A DNA stretch of 64,000 nucleotides from assembly GCA_964017065.1 (NCBI GenBank), contig OZ024787.1:10775666-10839665 (forward strand), written 5' to 3'. Every line of letters starts with the position of its first letter. The first letter of the stretch is position 1. Made by a program: the position numbers and the translations under genes. The notes beneath the pieces were generated by a model. It worked only from the letters and a program-made list of their open reading frames with translations, was not told where the DNA came from and made no database searches. The DNA comes from Haliclona indistincta (lineage: Eukaryota > Porifera > Demospongiae > Haplosclerida > Chalinidae). Below, in pieces: positions 11,715 through 33,823 of this stretch.

Positions 11715-12127
11715 GCGCGTACTGTCATTGTAGACACGCCCGGTTTAATCTCTCTAATAATCACACCATGTGGTTAGCACTGTTTGGCTTCTGATTGCAT
11801 AACTAAAATAGCATCTGCTTGTGATATTTGAATGCTGCATGCCATGTTCTGTTATAGCACTATAGCTGCAGTTAATGTGTGTAGTTGAAGCATGTGTGGT
11901 TATTCTCGAGCACCATGTTAAAGAATGCCTCTTTTCTGCATTCTGCATCTTTGATTTAATTATTAAAATAATCCCCACAGGAAATGTAAAACAACTGAGA
12001 TTGGGTGCTGTGACGTGTTACCCGCGTCATTCCGCACAAATTAATGTTAAGCTGCGGAAACCATCAGGCATCACACACTTATGTAAGCTCTTGCCAGCGC
12101 CATATTTATCGTCGATGGTCGGCTATC
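11715..12127 (+). promoter_or_regulatory. Repeat-derived spacer and shared upstream block of unit 3
   Basis: Positions 11715-11990 are related to the repeat cluster at 30.9-33.8 kb (TGTAGACACGCCC, GGCTTCTGATTGCATAACTA). Positions 12005-12127 are the type I upstream block with TGACGTG at 12011-12017 and GCGTCAT at 12024-12030, ending at the ATG of unit 3. The end of one gene, transposon-derived DNA and the next promoter are contiguous within about 400 nt. Confidence 0.5.
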
Positions 12128-15588
<3,461 letters not shown>

Positions 15589-15695
15589 TTTTTTATTATA
15601 ATTATGTGTGTATAGTTATGCCTGTAATTATCAATTTTGAAGTAGTAGCTCACAGTTCTTGATTTTGATTTTGCCGCTTAAAATGTACTCTGACC

Positions 15696-19116
<3,421 letters not shown>

Positions 19117-19369
19117 TAAAATTATTATTAGGGAGGCATGGTAGTGACTCCCTATGTAGGGATGAACGAGAAAACAAAATGGCGGCTACATACAATGTAT
19201 TAGCGTTCAAACGCTGATATTTCGCCTGGTGAGGAATTTTATACGTCCAAAGACACTTAGATCTGCTCTCTGGCGTTGCCCCATCTTACAGTAGCAAGGA
19301 GATTGCTCGAAGTTGTTACTAAAGTGACGAACCTGGAAGCTGTCAAAATCGAGTTTCGTCATCTTCGTT

Positions 19370-19566
<197 letters not shown>

Positions 19567-20127
19567 AGCGCCCCTAGAGCCTTTACGCGAGCAATGCCGA
19601 GACCAAAACACCCACGAACAGTCGTGAAATTCTCCTGGCAGGTGCCTTTTGAACTTAGTTTTTAGCGAAACGACGATATATATTTGACGAGTTCACGATC
19701 ACGAACAGTTGTCGGCTAAGTGTTCGACGCCATATTGTGATGACGCATGCGCACGTGACCAATCACATGAATTCTAGAAGTAGAGTATCGCCGTATGGAG
19801 AGCGCATATTGGCGTCTGGAGTCTTCGAAGAACAACTCACCGAGTAAGCTCGTGTAGTATCATCGTTCTACTGCTTGCCAGATAATAATAGTACACAGCC
19901 ATGCAGAATTTTCTAAACCAGAGTGGGCGGGGCTCGTAAGCTGCAGCTTGCATGAATCTAGTTTCAGTATTAATAATATGAGCTACAAGTTAAGAAGCTC
20001 ACAAAAAGAAATTATCACCAAAAGCAAACCAAACCAATGGTGGAAACAAAGAGATACATGATCTTGCTGAATTCGAACTGCACCAAAACTCGCTGAAAAA
20101 GAAAAAAGGACACAGACAAGGAAATAA

Positions 20128-20516
20128 AAAGATTTCTAATGAAATCAAAAGGATGTAGTGATGAAGAAATCTACCACTGGTTCACAATGTAAACCAACAA
20201 GGAACAAGCATGGAATGGTAACACGATTGACTTGCTAACAGACCATAGATCCCTACATCAGTGGCTGTTGTGGCTGACTGTAGCCAGTTCAGCTAGTTGC
20301 TGTTGACTGACACCTGAAGTGCATTGAATTGAATTCAGCTTGTCACAAAATATTGATCTTATGTACAGCCACTGATGATGTAGGGATCTATGGTCTGTTA
20401 GCAAGTCAATCGTGTTACCATTCCATGCTTGTTCCTTGTTGGTTTACATTGTGAACCAGTGGTAGATTTCTTCATCACTACATCCTTTTGATTTCATTAG
20501 AAATCTTTTTATTTTC
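20128..20516. repeat. Palindrome with arms of about 145 nt
   Basis: The left arm (about 20128-20270) reads AAAGATTTCTAATGAAATCA onward to CCCTACATCAGTGGCTG; the right arm (about 20365-20516) is its complement. The loop of about 95 nt holds CAGCTAGTTGCTGTTGACTG. The arms match each other almost perfectly. Confidence 0.8.
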
Positions 20517-20518
20517 TT

Positions 20519-22240
20519 GTGATAATAACACTGGGTTAATAGGAAATGTAGAACAAAAGTGGTCTTGTGACTGAATTATTCCTACTATGGCAGAAATTGA
20601 CTAATAGAACTACATTAAATTTATACATGTGCTGACGGCACGCAGCTATACTGTATTACGATGAAGCTAATCACTAATAATCCGTCACATTGCTACGTAT
20701 ACAGACGACATTCATTTTTAATCATTATTTTTCTATCGTCTGTGAGAATAATATATAGAATAATTGATATGCTCTTTATATTAGTCAATGCAATTGACCT
20801 TTGGGCTGGCAATTTTTTTACATTCATGCATACATTTGTAGGGGCCCTGAATAAGATTTGTATGCATTTAATTTAGGAGAGGATAACTCGACTGTTTTAG
20901 GGTAATTTGACCCCAAGGAATAAGATGTGATATGCATGTGCCAATTGTCTATCCGCTGCGAAATAATCGAAAATGACCATGCCCTTTTCATCGGCAGTGT
21001 CACTAACAATAATTGCTTTATTTGAGGATAATTACACATGTATATTAATATTTTTTATGCAATGCAAATTATAGAAAAGTTATGACAAGGTCGACGAAAC
21101 AAAAGTGCCACGAACGGAGATGGCATTGCCCCGTTGGATAGCAATTGAGAGGCGTTGGATGAGACAAGATGTTGATTTGGGATCACCAGAATGTCGATAG
21201 AGTCTTTTACCAAGAAATTTAACAAAAGAGAGAGTCAACCATTTTAGTAACATACTTTCTGGCAGGGATCTGTGCCAATAATATAAACTTAGGCAGTACT
21301 TAGTATCACAAGAATGATGTTCACAAAATTAATGATAGGGTTTATGCAGGATTCACCTCCTTTATACTTGCAGTATTTCCAACACTTGATTCCAGCTACC
21401 CTGCAGCAACATATCCATTCTTGTGGGCGCATTTATATTACCACATGTAGGAAGGTCTTCAGGCTGGGGGTAACAATATAAGGCCAGGAACTATTTCGTT
21501 TTCAGTCTTGTTTTTTCACAAAAGTGAAACCATACGACTCAGTGTTCATTTCTAAACTGGAATCTTTAAGTGGGGCTTGTATCCATAGCTGTTGTTGATA
21601 ATATGCCCCATATGCTTTCTTGCATTGGCTGACGTGCAGAGAATTTTCTCAAAGTCCATTTTGAGGGAATTGCTATTAAAAGCAGCAAGACGCAAATCAT
21701 CAAAAAATGTCTGCAGTCTGTTGTTGGCTTGAGACACCTTACTAGAAATTTTATGCCATTTGTATCCGCATACTCTCTGTCAACTCTGAGTTGTTAATTA
21801 TAAAGTTCTGTATCAGTGTTATAAATTATTGTGTTTAGCTTTCATTGCTGCATGCTTCGTAGCAATCTTGCTAGTTGTATCACATCCAGTCAGAGCATGG
21901 AGTGCGGGGAGACACCTTTCAAGCTTGTCCCCAGTGCTGTAGTAAGGATCAGAGACTGAACACATTAGTGCATAAATAATCGTCACTGTAAGCTGTGTCA
22001 CTCATGTCATACATTTACTCCAAAGTGTTTTCTTTATTGGATATTTTATTATTTGTCCTAGGAAAAAATCCACTAGCCGGGATATCGCTATGACATACCT
22101 ATAATAATTTTTTCTTCAGCTAGAGCTGTGGTTATTGTAGTTATTCTCGAGCACCATGTCAAATACTGCCTCTTTACTGCATTCTGATCTAACTACATCT
22201 TTGAAATGTCCACAGGAAATGTAGAGCTAGATGGGCACGG
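20519..22240. mobile_element. Decayed transposon, coding remnants on the minus strand
   Basis: Positions 20519 to about 20640 match RTK 3' flanks. From about 20840 to 22096 the sequence matches the transposon arms at 29842-30755 and 33940-34806. Minus-strand remnants are the open frame 21552-21737, with HMGHIINNSYGYKPHLK, and 21819-22001, with LPALHALTGCDTTSKIATKH. The HA(L/F)TGCDT signature is familiar to me from uncharacterised transposon-like proteins of basal metazoans, but I cannot name the family. The frames are broken; no functional gene. About 22097-22240 is upstream sequence related to the other type I units. Confidence 0.55.
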
Positions 22241-22363
22241 TGACGTGTACCCGCGTCATTGCGCGTCATTCCGTTAAGTCAAGTTGCGGAACTCATCACA
22301 CACAGGCTTATTAGTGTACGTTCTTGCCAGTGGCATAATACGTCTTAACGTCGGTGATCTATT
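22241..22363 (+). promoter_or_regulatory. Shared upstream block of unit 5
   Basis: TGACGTG at 22241-22247, CGCGTCATT and a second GCGTCATTCCG precede the ATG at 22364. This is the most diverged of the five type I upstream copies, yet the TGACGTG and GCGTCAT words are kept. Confidence 0.45.
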
Positions 22364-25300
22364 ATGTCGATCGGAATCCTTACACTGCTTTTGACTTGGC
22401 AACTTGCCATTGCTGTTAAAGGTAAAACGTTTGCGTACAGTACGTGCATGTGCGTGTGCGTGATTGCAGTAATCACTATCTCAGATGCTGCGGCTGGCGG
22501 CTGTGCCAACGGGTTTATTCAGCTTGACATGCTCAGGACATTAGCACAGAAAATTCCTGATGGCAGAGAGTCGAACAGTAGACTTAACAATGAGTTGAGA
22601 CTGATTCCTGACTGGAACTTCACCTGTAATGGAACCATCACTGGCTTCCTGATGGGAGCAGACATCAGGCCTGCGACTACCTGGTTCAGGACACTGTATC
22701 CTGCGGTACAGATTTGGAGAAGAAGAGATCCTAGTTCACTATCCAGAGAATACTACCTTGAAAGTTTTGAGGAGATCAGGCTAAATGCTGGATACTTCAG
22801 TCCAAGTGGAGTGGTTGAATATCACTTGAACAATCCCTTTCATTTCCAGGCTGGAGATATTTTTGGTGTCTACCAACCTATAGAGGGTAGGAGTATAGTA
22901 CGAATATACTACAATGATGGTGACACTACTGCACCAGTTGCTTACAATTTAAGCACAAATTCTATAGACTCAATGTACAACATTGATACAGACTTGACAA
23001 CAGTGTTTCAACAGTTCCTTCTTATATCACCAGTTACAGGTAAGTGGGCTATCATGAGTAAAACTTTATCTGAATTTGTTATCTCTAGATTTTTCATGTA
23101 CGAATGGATTTGTCAGTTATGAGACATTGAAAAATAAAGCCTATGACGTTAATATTTTCAATGAACTGCGCCATCTTGTTCAACATAGAATATTTCCTGA
23201 CATCAACTTCACTTGTTGTGGAAACATCACAAAATGGATTGTTGGAGGAACTGTTGGAAATGATATCGGAGGAGAGGTTCAGATATGGAGGAGAAACATT
23301 GGTAGTGAGAATGACTATACTAAAGTAGGCTTCAGTATTCTCCAAGCAACTGATCCAGACAATGATAATGTATATGAGTACATTCCTGACCCTCCACTGG
23401 AGTTCCAGGAGGGAGACATACTGGGAGTGTATCAACAAAGAGGTAATGGTCGTATGAGAGTGTATTATCAGGATACAACTGGACCAGCAAATTATCGTCG
23501 TCCTGGTCATGTGGATGTAGACCCACCAGCACCAGCAACACTGAATGGAGCTACTCTGGTGGTATCAGAGTATGACTACCCTCTAGTGACAGTAGAGATT
23601 GGTGAGTATAATTTACGGTATACAGACTTGTATTAATAGTGTAAGTTCACATGTGTAGTTGGCAGTACTCCAACAATATGCAATCAAGTTGAACCGTCTG
23701 ATACCATGTTCACAAGCGCAAGGTTTGTACATTATACGTAAAAATTCAGTGTTCTTAGCTCACTGCTGACATCTTCTGCCTCCAATATTGAACCAAGTCA
23801 ACTACCACCAGTTAGCAGAGCCAGTCCTGCTGGTCCTGTTGGAGGTGCTATTGCAGCTCTGCTGATACTGGCAGTGTTGGCTGCAGCTGGGATAACCATT
23901 CTGATTGTGGTGCTTGTTAGGAGACGAAATGTTCAAAAGGCAGCTGTGCTAAGTAATCAAAATAAACTTCCATTTAAACAAGGTTATATAACTCACACAG
24001 CTAAATAAAAAACATACTTGTACACAATGCTTGTACACAGCTGTACATTTGTATTTTAAATATTTTTCTAGTGAACAAAGGGGAAAGTGAAACTAATGGA
24101 GAACTATATCTAGCTGTGGAATTGTATGAACCATTGAAGACTACTCCGGAGAATTACGCTTACGCTGAATGCGACAACAATTCAGTGAGTTACAGTGTAG
24201 CTAAAATTTGCTTACAAATTGATCTAAGTATTTAGTATACAGTTTAATTCTTCTTGGATATGAATAACATCTTTGATATGTATCACGCATTAGAAAAGTT
24301 ATCGTTTATACATATAGGATCATGTTCCAGGAAGAGATGACTATTATTCATCATTGCACACCTTGCCAATTGAAGAGGTTTGTACAATAATTGTGCAAGC
24401 GCATTCTGCTATCACGCACTGCTGGATTTTATACTACATGTAGGATGATTCTCTATACTGGACACCTGCTGATGACTGTTCTGGTATCTACGAGCAATTT
24501 TCTAGTAAAGGATTCAGAGAGATAGAACCAGACCAAATACTGTAAGTATGAAGATTGTATGTAGCTGTACGTATTACTTAATGTAGACTTACCTATATTA
24601 AGTGGTTTAAAGTATATGCCGCGGCTGGCTGTAATGCTATAACCGAGTGAATCCTTTTAGCCGCTTGGCCCGTGCTTTATGGCAGTGGCGGATCTAGCCT
24701 GAGGTGCTTGGGGGGGCCATAATTTATTCGTATTATAAGTTTGTGCAAGGCTTGTTTACATTCCATTGTGTGGTTTAAAATTTTATTTTTTAGGGGGGAC
24801 CTGGCCCCCCCTGGCCCCCCTGTAGATCCGCCACTGCTTTATGGGAATTAAAGCACGTTCAATATGAACGCGATATTGTACGGTGGGCTGGGTTCACGAA
24901 ATACGTGATTTACAGGAAGCGCGGTGCCTTTGATTCCGCCCACGCATATACTTTAAAATGTAATAATGTTCCTGTTTGTACAGAATAACAACTGAACTTG
25001 GTTCGGGACAGTTTGGTCGAGTAAACAGTGGAGTGTGGCACTCTCCTGGAGGACCTGTGGATGTTGCTGTCAAGACACTGAAAGAAGAGTCGACAGAAGA
25101 GCAGATGATCAAGTTTCTACAGGAAGCAGCCATCATGGGTCAGTTCCATCATCCAAATATCGTCAAGCTACACGGAGTGGTCACTGTGGGAGAACCAGTG
25201 AGTTAGTCAGTGTGTATAGTATGACATAATAGTGAATGTGGGTCAATGTTGGTTTATATGTTTATCACCTAATGATTATACATTGTAGGTTATGATTGTG

Positions 25301-26237
25301 TTTGAACTAATGAGCCAGGACTTGAGAGATCATTTGCTTGCATTTAAGCCTATGTATGTCACAATCTAAAAATGAAAATAATTAACAGTTTATACAGTCC
25401 AGGAAAGCCAGCACCACAGTTCCTTCCTCAACAACTGTTGTGGTACTGTCATCAGATTGCCTCAGGTATGGAGTACCTGTCCAAGAAGAGCTTTGTACAC
25501 AGAGACCTTGCTGCCAGGAACATACTGGTGGATGATGAGAGAACGTGCAAGGTGGGACTGCATTAACATGACCATGATTCATCAAAAATAATAATCGCAG
25601 ATTGCTGACTTTGGTATGTCAAGAGATTTAGAAGATGACAATTATTACACCTCTAGTGGAGGTATGATTCCTGTGAAATGGACAGCAATTGAAGTGAGCT
25701 AGCAAAAAATAATAATGGAGTGTGCCGGGAAATTATTTTGTATAACAGGCAATTTATCATAGGAAATACTCCACAGCAAGCGATGTGTGGAGCTTTGGTG
25801 TGCTCATGTATGAGATATGGAGTCTGGGACACAAACCATTTGATAATTTAACGAACCCACAGGTATGGATGACCTTCTGAGTATGCATCAAACTTGAATG
25901 TAGTTAATATTCGATTATTTTTTTAGACTGTTGAAATAATCAGGAATGGTGTTCGTCTGTCTCCTCCTCCTGGGTGCCCTAGAGCTATCTATAAACTTAT
26001 GATACAATGCTGGTAAGTACTCAATATAATGCTGTATACCCATGGACATCATGTTTATTTAGGCATCCTGAAGCATCGGAAAGACCTTCTTTTACGAGTC
26101 TGGTCTTTAAGCTCTCCAGACCAGAAAATCAGCTGCTGTTGTGGACAGACACTTACGACCCTCAGTCCACCATGCTGGGTGCTCCTCTGGAGACTGCCTC
26201 TAACCTACACTCTGACTTACAGCAGCATTACACTTAA
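22364..26237 (+). CDS. Unit 5: receptor tyrosine kinase with nonsense codon in the stalk
   Basis: Leader 22364-22421 ([20 protein letters not shown]); D1 22485-23039; D2 23089-23601; stalk/TM 23659-23982; JM 24072-24184, 24318-24377, 24444-24541; K1 24984-25197; K2 25289-25353; K3 25398-25551; K4 25601-25693; K5 25749-25862; K6 25927-26012; K7 26063-26237. All phases join, but the stalk has TAA at 23739-23741 (ACGTAA, where units 3 and 10 have ACGTCA or ACATCA), before the TM helix. As written it encodes a secreted D1-D2 protein of about 402 residues. The kinase half is open throughout with every catalytic motif ([25 protein letters not shown]), which suggests the stop is young, is a polymorphism, or is a sequencing error. 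The intron before K1 has swollen with nested MITEs. Confidence 0.82.
24606..24957. mobile_element. MITE in the unit 5 JM-K1 intron
   Basis: Termini TTTAAAGTATATGC and GCATATACTTTAAA are inverted (24606-24619 and 24944-24957). It contains a second, younger MITE. The corresponding intron in units 3 and 10 is only about 55 nt long and has neither. Confidence 0.65.
24683..24836. mobile_element. 154-bp hAT-like MITE nested inside the previous one
   Basis: Ends CAGTGGCGGATCTA and TAGATCCGCCACTG with an 8-bp duplication CTTTATGG at 24675-24682 and 24837-24844. Runs of G and C near the ends (GGGGGGG, CCCCCC) are part of the terminal repeats. The 8-bp duplication fits hAT. Confidence 0.85.
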
Positions 26238-26309
26238 AATTTTAATTTAATTTGGATAGTTTTGCCTGTAATTATCAAATATCAATGTGTAGCTCGCAGT
26301 GCTCAATTT

Positions 26310-26449
26310 TGATTTTGCCGCTTAAAATGTACTCTGACCTATTACAACTGCAGTCGTGTAGAAATATTCATAGGATTTAACTAACGTAGGCAGGTAGGCG
26401 CGATGTGCTATGAATTTCGGTATTTCTCACAGCAGCACCCCTCGGTACA
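26310..26449 (+). promoter_or_regulatory. Shared upstream block of type II receptors (unit 6 copy)
   Basis: Nearly identical to 54630-54772 in front of unit 11, with TTTGCCGCTTAAAATG, TTCATAGGATTTAACTAACG, GGCAGGTAG and TTCGGTATTTCTCACAGCAG. It is unrelated to the type I block, so the array has at least two promoter classes that go with the two leader classes. Confidence 0.45.
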
Positions 26450-29593
<3,144 letters not shown>

Positions 29594-30756
29594 TTATGAT
29601 AACACTGTGTCAATAGGAAATGTAGAACAAAAGTGGTCTTGTGAAGTATTCCTACTATGGCAGAAATTGACTACATGTACATGTAGCTACTGACTGCACA
29701 CGGCTATACTATAAATTATTACGATAAAGCTAATCACTATAATTCGTCACATTGCTCATACGTATACAGATGAAATTCATTTTTAAACATTTTTTCTATC
29801 ATCTGTGATATTCTCTTTATATTAGTCAATGCAATTGACCTTTGGGCTTGCATCTTTTTAGTAGAGGCCCTGACTAAGATTTATATGCATTTAATTTAGG
29901 ATAACTCAACTGTTTTAGGGTAATTTGACACCAAGGAATAAGATTTGATACGTATGTGCCAAATTGTCTATTTGCTGCGAAATACTCGACGCCCTTTTTA
30001 TCGGCAGTGTCACTAACAATATTTAATTGCACTATCTTCCTAGCAATTGTTCTAAGGTAATAATTATTATGACCCAAAAGAATGTATTGGGATGTGTGCC
30101 AAATCCAATATTCACTGCAAAAAAATGGCTACATCTGTTTTCAGAAATGCATTACTAACATATTTTAAGATTCTGATGGTTTGAAAACAGTACAACTACA
30201 GGGTATTACCAACAAAAAGACACAATATTTATTAACTTGAGGAGTCACTTAAATATAAACTTTGGTATAGTAGTAAGATCTATTCACTATCACAAGAATG
30301 ATGTTCACAAAAATAATTATGATAGGGACTCACCTCCTTTATACTTGCAACACTTGATTCCAGCTACCCTGCAACATATCCATTCTTGTGGCCACATTTA
30401 CCACATGTACAAGGATCAGGAAGGGCTTCCAGCTGGGGGTAACAATACCAAGAACTATTAGTCTTGCTTTTTTACCATACGACTCAGCGTTCATTTCTAA
30501 ACCATCTTTAAGTGGGACTTGTATCCATAGCTGCTGTTGATAGTATGCCCCATATGCTTTCTTGCATTGGCTGACATGCAAAGAATTTTCTGAAAGTCCA
30601 TTTTGAGGGATTGCTATTAAGATGCAAGTCATCAAATAATGTTTCCAAGTCTGTTGTTGGCTTTAGACACCTTACTAGAAAATTTTTATGCCATCTGTAT
30701 CATACTTTCTGTCAACTCTGAGTTGTTAAAGTTCTGTATCAGTGTTATAAATTATT
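29594..30756. mobile_element. RTK 3' flank, then left arm of a large inverted repeat
   Basis: To about 29840 this is the usual RTK 3' flank. From about 29842 to 30700 it matches 20840-21760 and is the inverted counterpart of 33940-34806. Minus-strand remnants (30339-30635) include KAYGAYYQQQLWIQVPLK and a degraded VATRMDMLQG, the counterpart of a cysteine-bearing CGHKNGY-type stretch in the same family. No intact frame. Confidence 0.6.
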
Positions 30757-33700
30757 ATGCCTCGGTGGGCGGAGCCACGAGGCATACAGTAGTTCGTCGT
30801 TTTGTCATTCGTTCATTCATTCATTCATTATGCCTCGGTGGGCGGAGCCACGAGGCATACTGTAATCGCGTTGTGTGTCTGTCTGTCGTTATGCCTCGGT
30901 GGGCGGAGCCACGAGGCATACTGTAATCGCGTTGTCTGTCTGTCGTTCTGTCTGTTACACCATTTTTGCGGCGCACGCTGGAAGGTAAGCTCTGAAACTT
31001 ACAATGCAGGTAGAACTCGATATTATCTCGGTTGTGAACTAGCGAAAGTTCCATGCAAAGCTTTGTTCTAGAGTTATGGCGCGGTTTGCTTACTTTGTTT
31101 ACCGTTGCTGGCGATCTCGACTTCTCCAAAGGCAAAGTTGTCCACAGTTGACTGCCTAGAAGCTGATAGGTTAGAATTTTACTACAGATAGCAGCGCAGG
31201 TCCAGAGAAATCGTGTAAGCAAGCTATGGAAGCTATCTCGCTCGTGTGCTGTGCTAAACACTGTAGACACGCCCAGTTGCATTGTGGTTAGCATTGATTG
31301 GCTTCTGTCTGTATTACAATAGCACTGCATTGCGATTGCTGTACAGAAATCCTGTATACATGCATCTGCAGTTGCTGTGTTTGTGGAATGGTGGATGGTG
31401 TACCGAGGCATCTGCACCTTAGGTGCTATTTTTCTGTCTGTTACACCATTTTTGCGGCGCACGCTGAAAGGTAAGGTCTGAAACTTGCAATGCAGGTAGA
31501 ACTCGATATTATCTCGGATGTGAACTAGCGAAAGTTCGATACAAAACTGTGTTCTAGAGTTATGGCGTGGTTTGGTCACCTAGATGGCTTTTGCTGACGA
31601 TCAGGACTTCTCCGAAAACAAAACTACCAACAGCAGACTGCCTAGTAGCTTGTAGATTAAATTTATACTACAGGATGGCAGCGCAGGTCCGTAGAAACTG
31701 CGCGAGGTAGCTACTTCAGTCTTGTAACCAGAACCACTGCCATTGTAGGCACGCCCAGTCACATTAATTTTAAATTAATAATTACTCAGCACTGTTTGGC
31801 TTCTGATTGCATAACTATAAAATTGCTGTATTGCTGCATTGCTTCTGCTTGTGCTATTTGAATGCCGGCAGCTGAATATGAATCCTACTCTGTTATAGCA
31901 TTACATGCTAAAATTTTAACCCGCACCAATGGTGCATTTTCCGTCTGTTACTTCAGTTTTGCGGCGTACGCTGAAAGGTAAGCTCTGAAACTAGCAATGC
32001 AAGTATAACTCGATATTATCTCGCTTTTGATCATGTGAGAGCTTTACACGAAGCTTCGTTCTCGAGTTATGGCGTGATTTGCTTACTTTGTTTGCCGTTG
32101 CTGGCGATCTGGACTTCTCCAAAGGCAAAGCTGTCCACAGTTGACTGCCTAGAAGCTTATAGGTTCACATTTTACTACAGGGTAGCAGCGCAGGTCCAGA
32201 GAAATCGTGTAAGCAAGCTATGGAAGCTATCTCGATGCGCGTGACTGCTGCGCGCGCTAAACACTGTAGACACGCCCAGTTGAATTGTGGTCAGCACTGA
32301 TTGCATAACTAAAGCACTGCATTGTGACTGCTGTACAGAAATCCTGTATACATGCATCTGCAGTTGCTGTGTTTGTGGAATTGCTGTACAGGAATTGTGC
32401 TGTTGCTTAATTGTATAGTTTACTGTCGGTTGTCCCTCTGTTTGTAGCAGTATTCTCACAGCAATGAGTGCAGTAGTCTTGTTGCAGTATACTTTAACTT
32501 GTTTCTACTGCAGCTTACATTGCATGCTTTCATGATACTGTTTTGATCCTTCTGTGGATCTACTGTATGCATATAATTATACGTGCTGTTATAATTATGC
32601 ATCTGCTAATTAAATGACATACATGCTACATGTACTGCACCGAGGCATCTGCACCTTTGGTGCTTCATTATGCCTCGGTGGGCGGAGCCACGAGGCATAC
32701 TGTAATCGCGTTGTCTGTCATTCATTCTGTCTGTCAGTCTGTCTGTTACACCATTTTTGCGGCGCACGCTGAACGGTGAGCTCTGAAACTTGCAATGCAG
32801 GTATAACTCGACATTATCTCGGTTGTGTATTAGCGAAAGTTCGATGCAAAGCTTTGTTCTAGAGTTATGGCGCGGTTTGCTTAGTTTGTTTACCGTTGCT
32901 GGTGATCTGGACTTCTCCAAAGGCAAAGCTGTCCACAGTTGACTGGCTGGAAGCTGGTAGGTTAGACTTTACTACAGGATAGCAGCGCAGGTCCAGAGAA
33001 ATCGTGTAAGCAATTAAGCTATGGAAGCTATCTCGCTCGTGGTATGCGTGTGCTGTAATGAACATTGTAGACACGCCCAGTTGAATTGTGGTCAGCACTG
33101 ATTGGCTTCTGATTGCATAACTAAAGCACTGAATTGTGATTGCTGTACAGAAATCCTGTATGTATGCATCTGCAGTTGCTGTGTTTGTGGAATGGTGGAT
33201 AGTTGTGTTTGTGGATATAATGTCATTCCACCGAGGCATCTGCACCTTAGGTGCTTCATTCATTCTGTCCGCAGGCAGAACTCCGCGTCGGCTGAAAACT
33301 AAGCGCTGATACTTGCAATACATGTTCAACTCTGTGTTGCCTCGGAATTGAATTGATAGACTTTTGGTTCCAAAGCTTCGTTACCTTGAATGGCATTGCT
33401 GGACTCGCTCAGCATTGTGGGACTTCGCTGAAGATAAAGCTGTCTACTATAGTCTTCTTCACAGCTTGTAAGACAATTCTTTACTCAAGGTAGTACAGTG
33501 AGTGCTGAGAAATCAATCGTGCTATCGCTAAGCAGCGGCAAGCTAGCTAGCAACCAGCGCTCACGTGCTGTGTTGATTATAGGCACGCCCAACTGAATTC
33601 CATGTGGTTAGCACTGCTAGGCTTCTGATTGCATAGTTGCAACCCACTAGCTTATTCTGCAAACAGTGCTGTATTGCAGCTTGTTGCAGCGCTGTACAGA

Positions 33701-33823
33701 AATCCTGTATAGATCTGCAGTTGCTGTGTTTGTGAAATGGTGGATAGTTACTGTACAGGAATTGTGCTAGTCCAGTGCTGTGTACAATAGAATTCCACCG
33801 AGGCATCAGCACCTTTGGTGCCT
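30757..33823. repeat. Cluster of five related repeat units with ATGCCTCGGTG ends
   Basis: Units of about 480-720 bp start near 30949, 31432, 31946, 32737 and 33262, each with a variant of TTTTGCGGCG, ATTATCTCG, a TGCCTAGAAGCT-type word, TGTAGACACGCCCAG and ATTGCATAACTA. A 29-bp hyphenated palindrome, ATGCCTCGGTG...CACGAGGCAT, occurs at 30757-30785, 30830-30858, 30891-30919 and 32670-32698. A complementary end, CACCGAGGCATCTGCACCT, closes units near 31401, 32639, 33230 and 33796. The block interrupts a transposon that is continuous at 21781-21850. No gene; long minus-strand frames (30821-31579, 32606-32926, 32865-33329) just reflect the repeat. Confidence 0.75.

Noticed and set aside
22850..23541. 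Antisense frames opposite D2 exons (for example 23094-23510)
   Set aside because: The same antisense frame recurs opposite every D2 because the exon is duplicated; it is a codon shadow.
30821..31579. 252-codon minus-strand frame
   Set aside because: It runs across two units of the ATGCCTCGGTG repeat family and repeats itself (PRHNSRTxxCxELSLVH twice); similar broken versions occur at 32606-32926 and 32865-33329.
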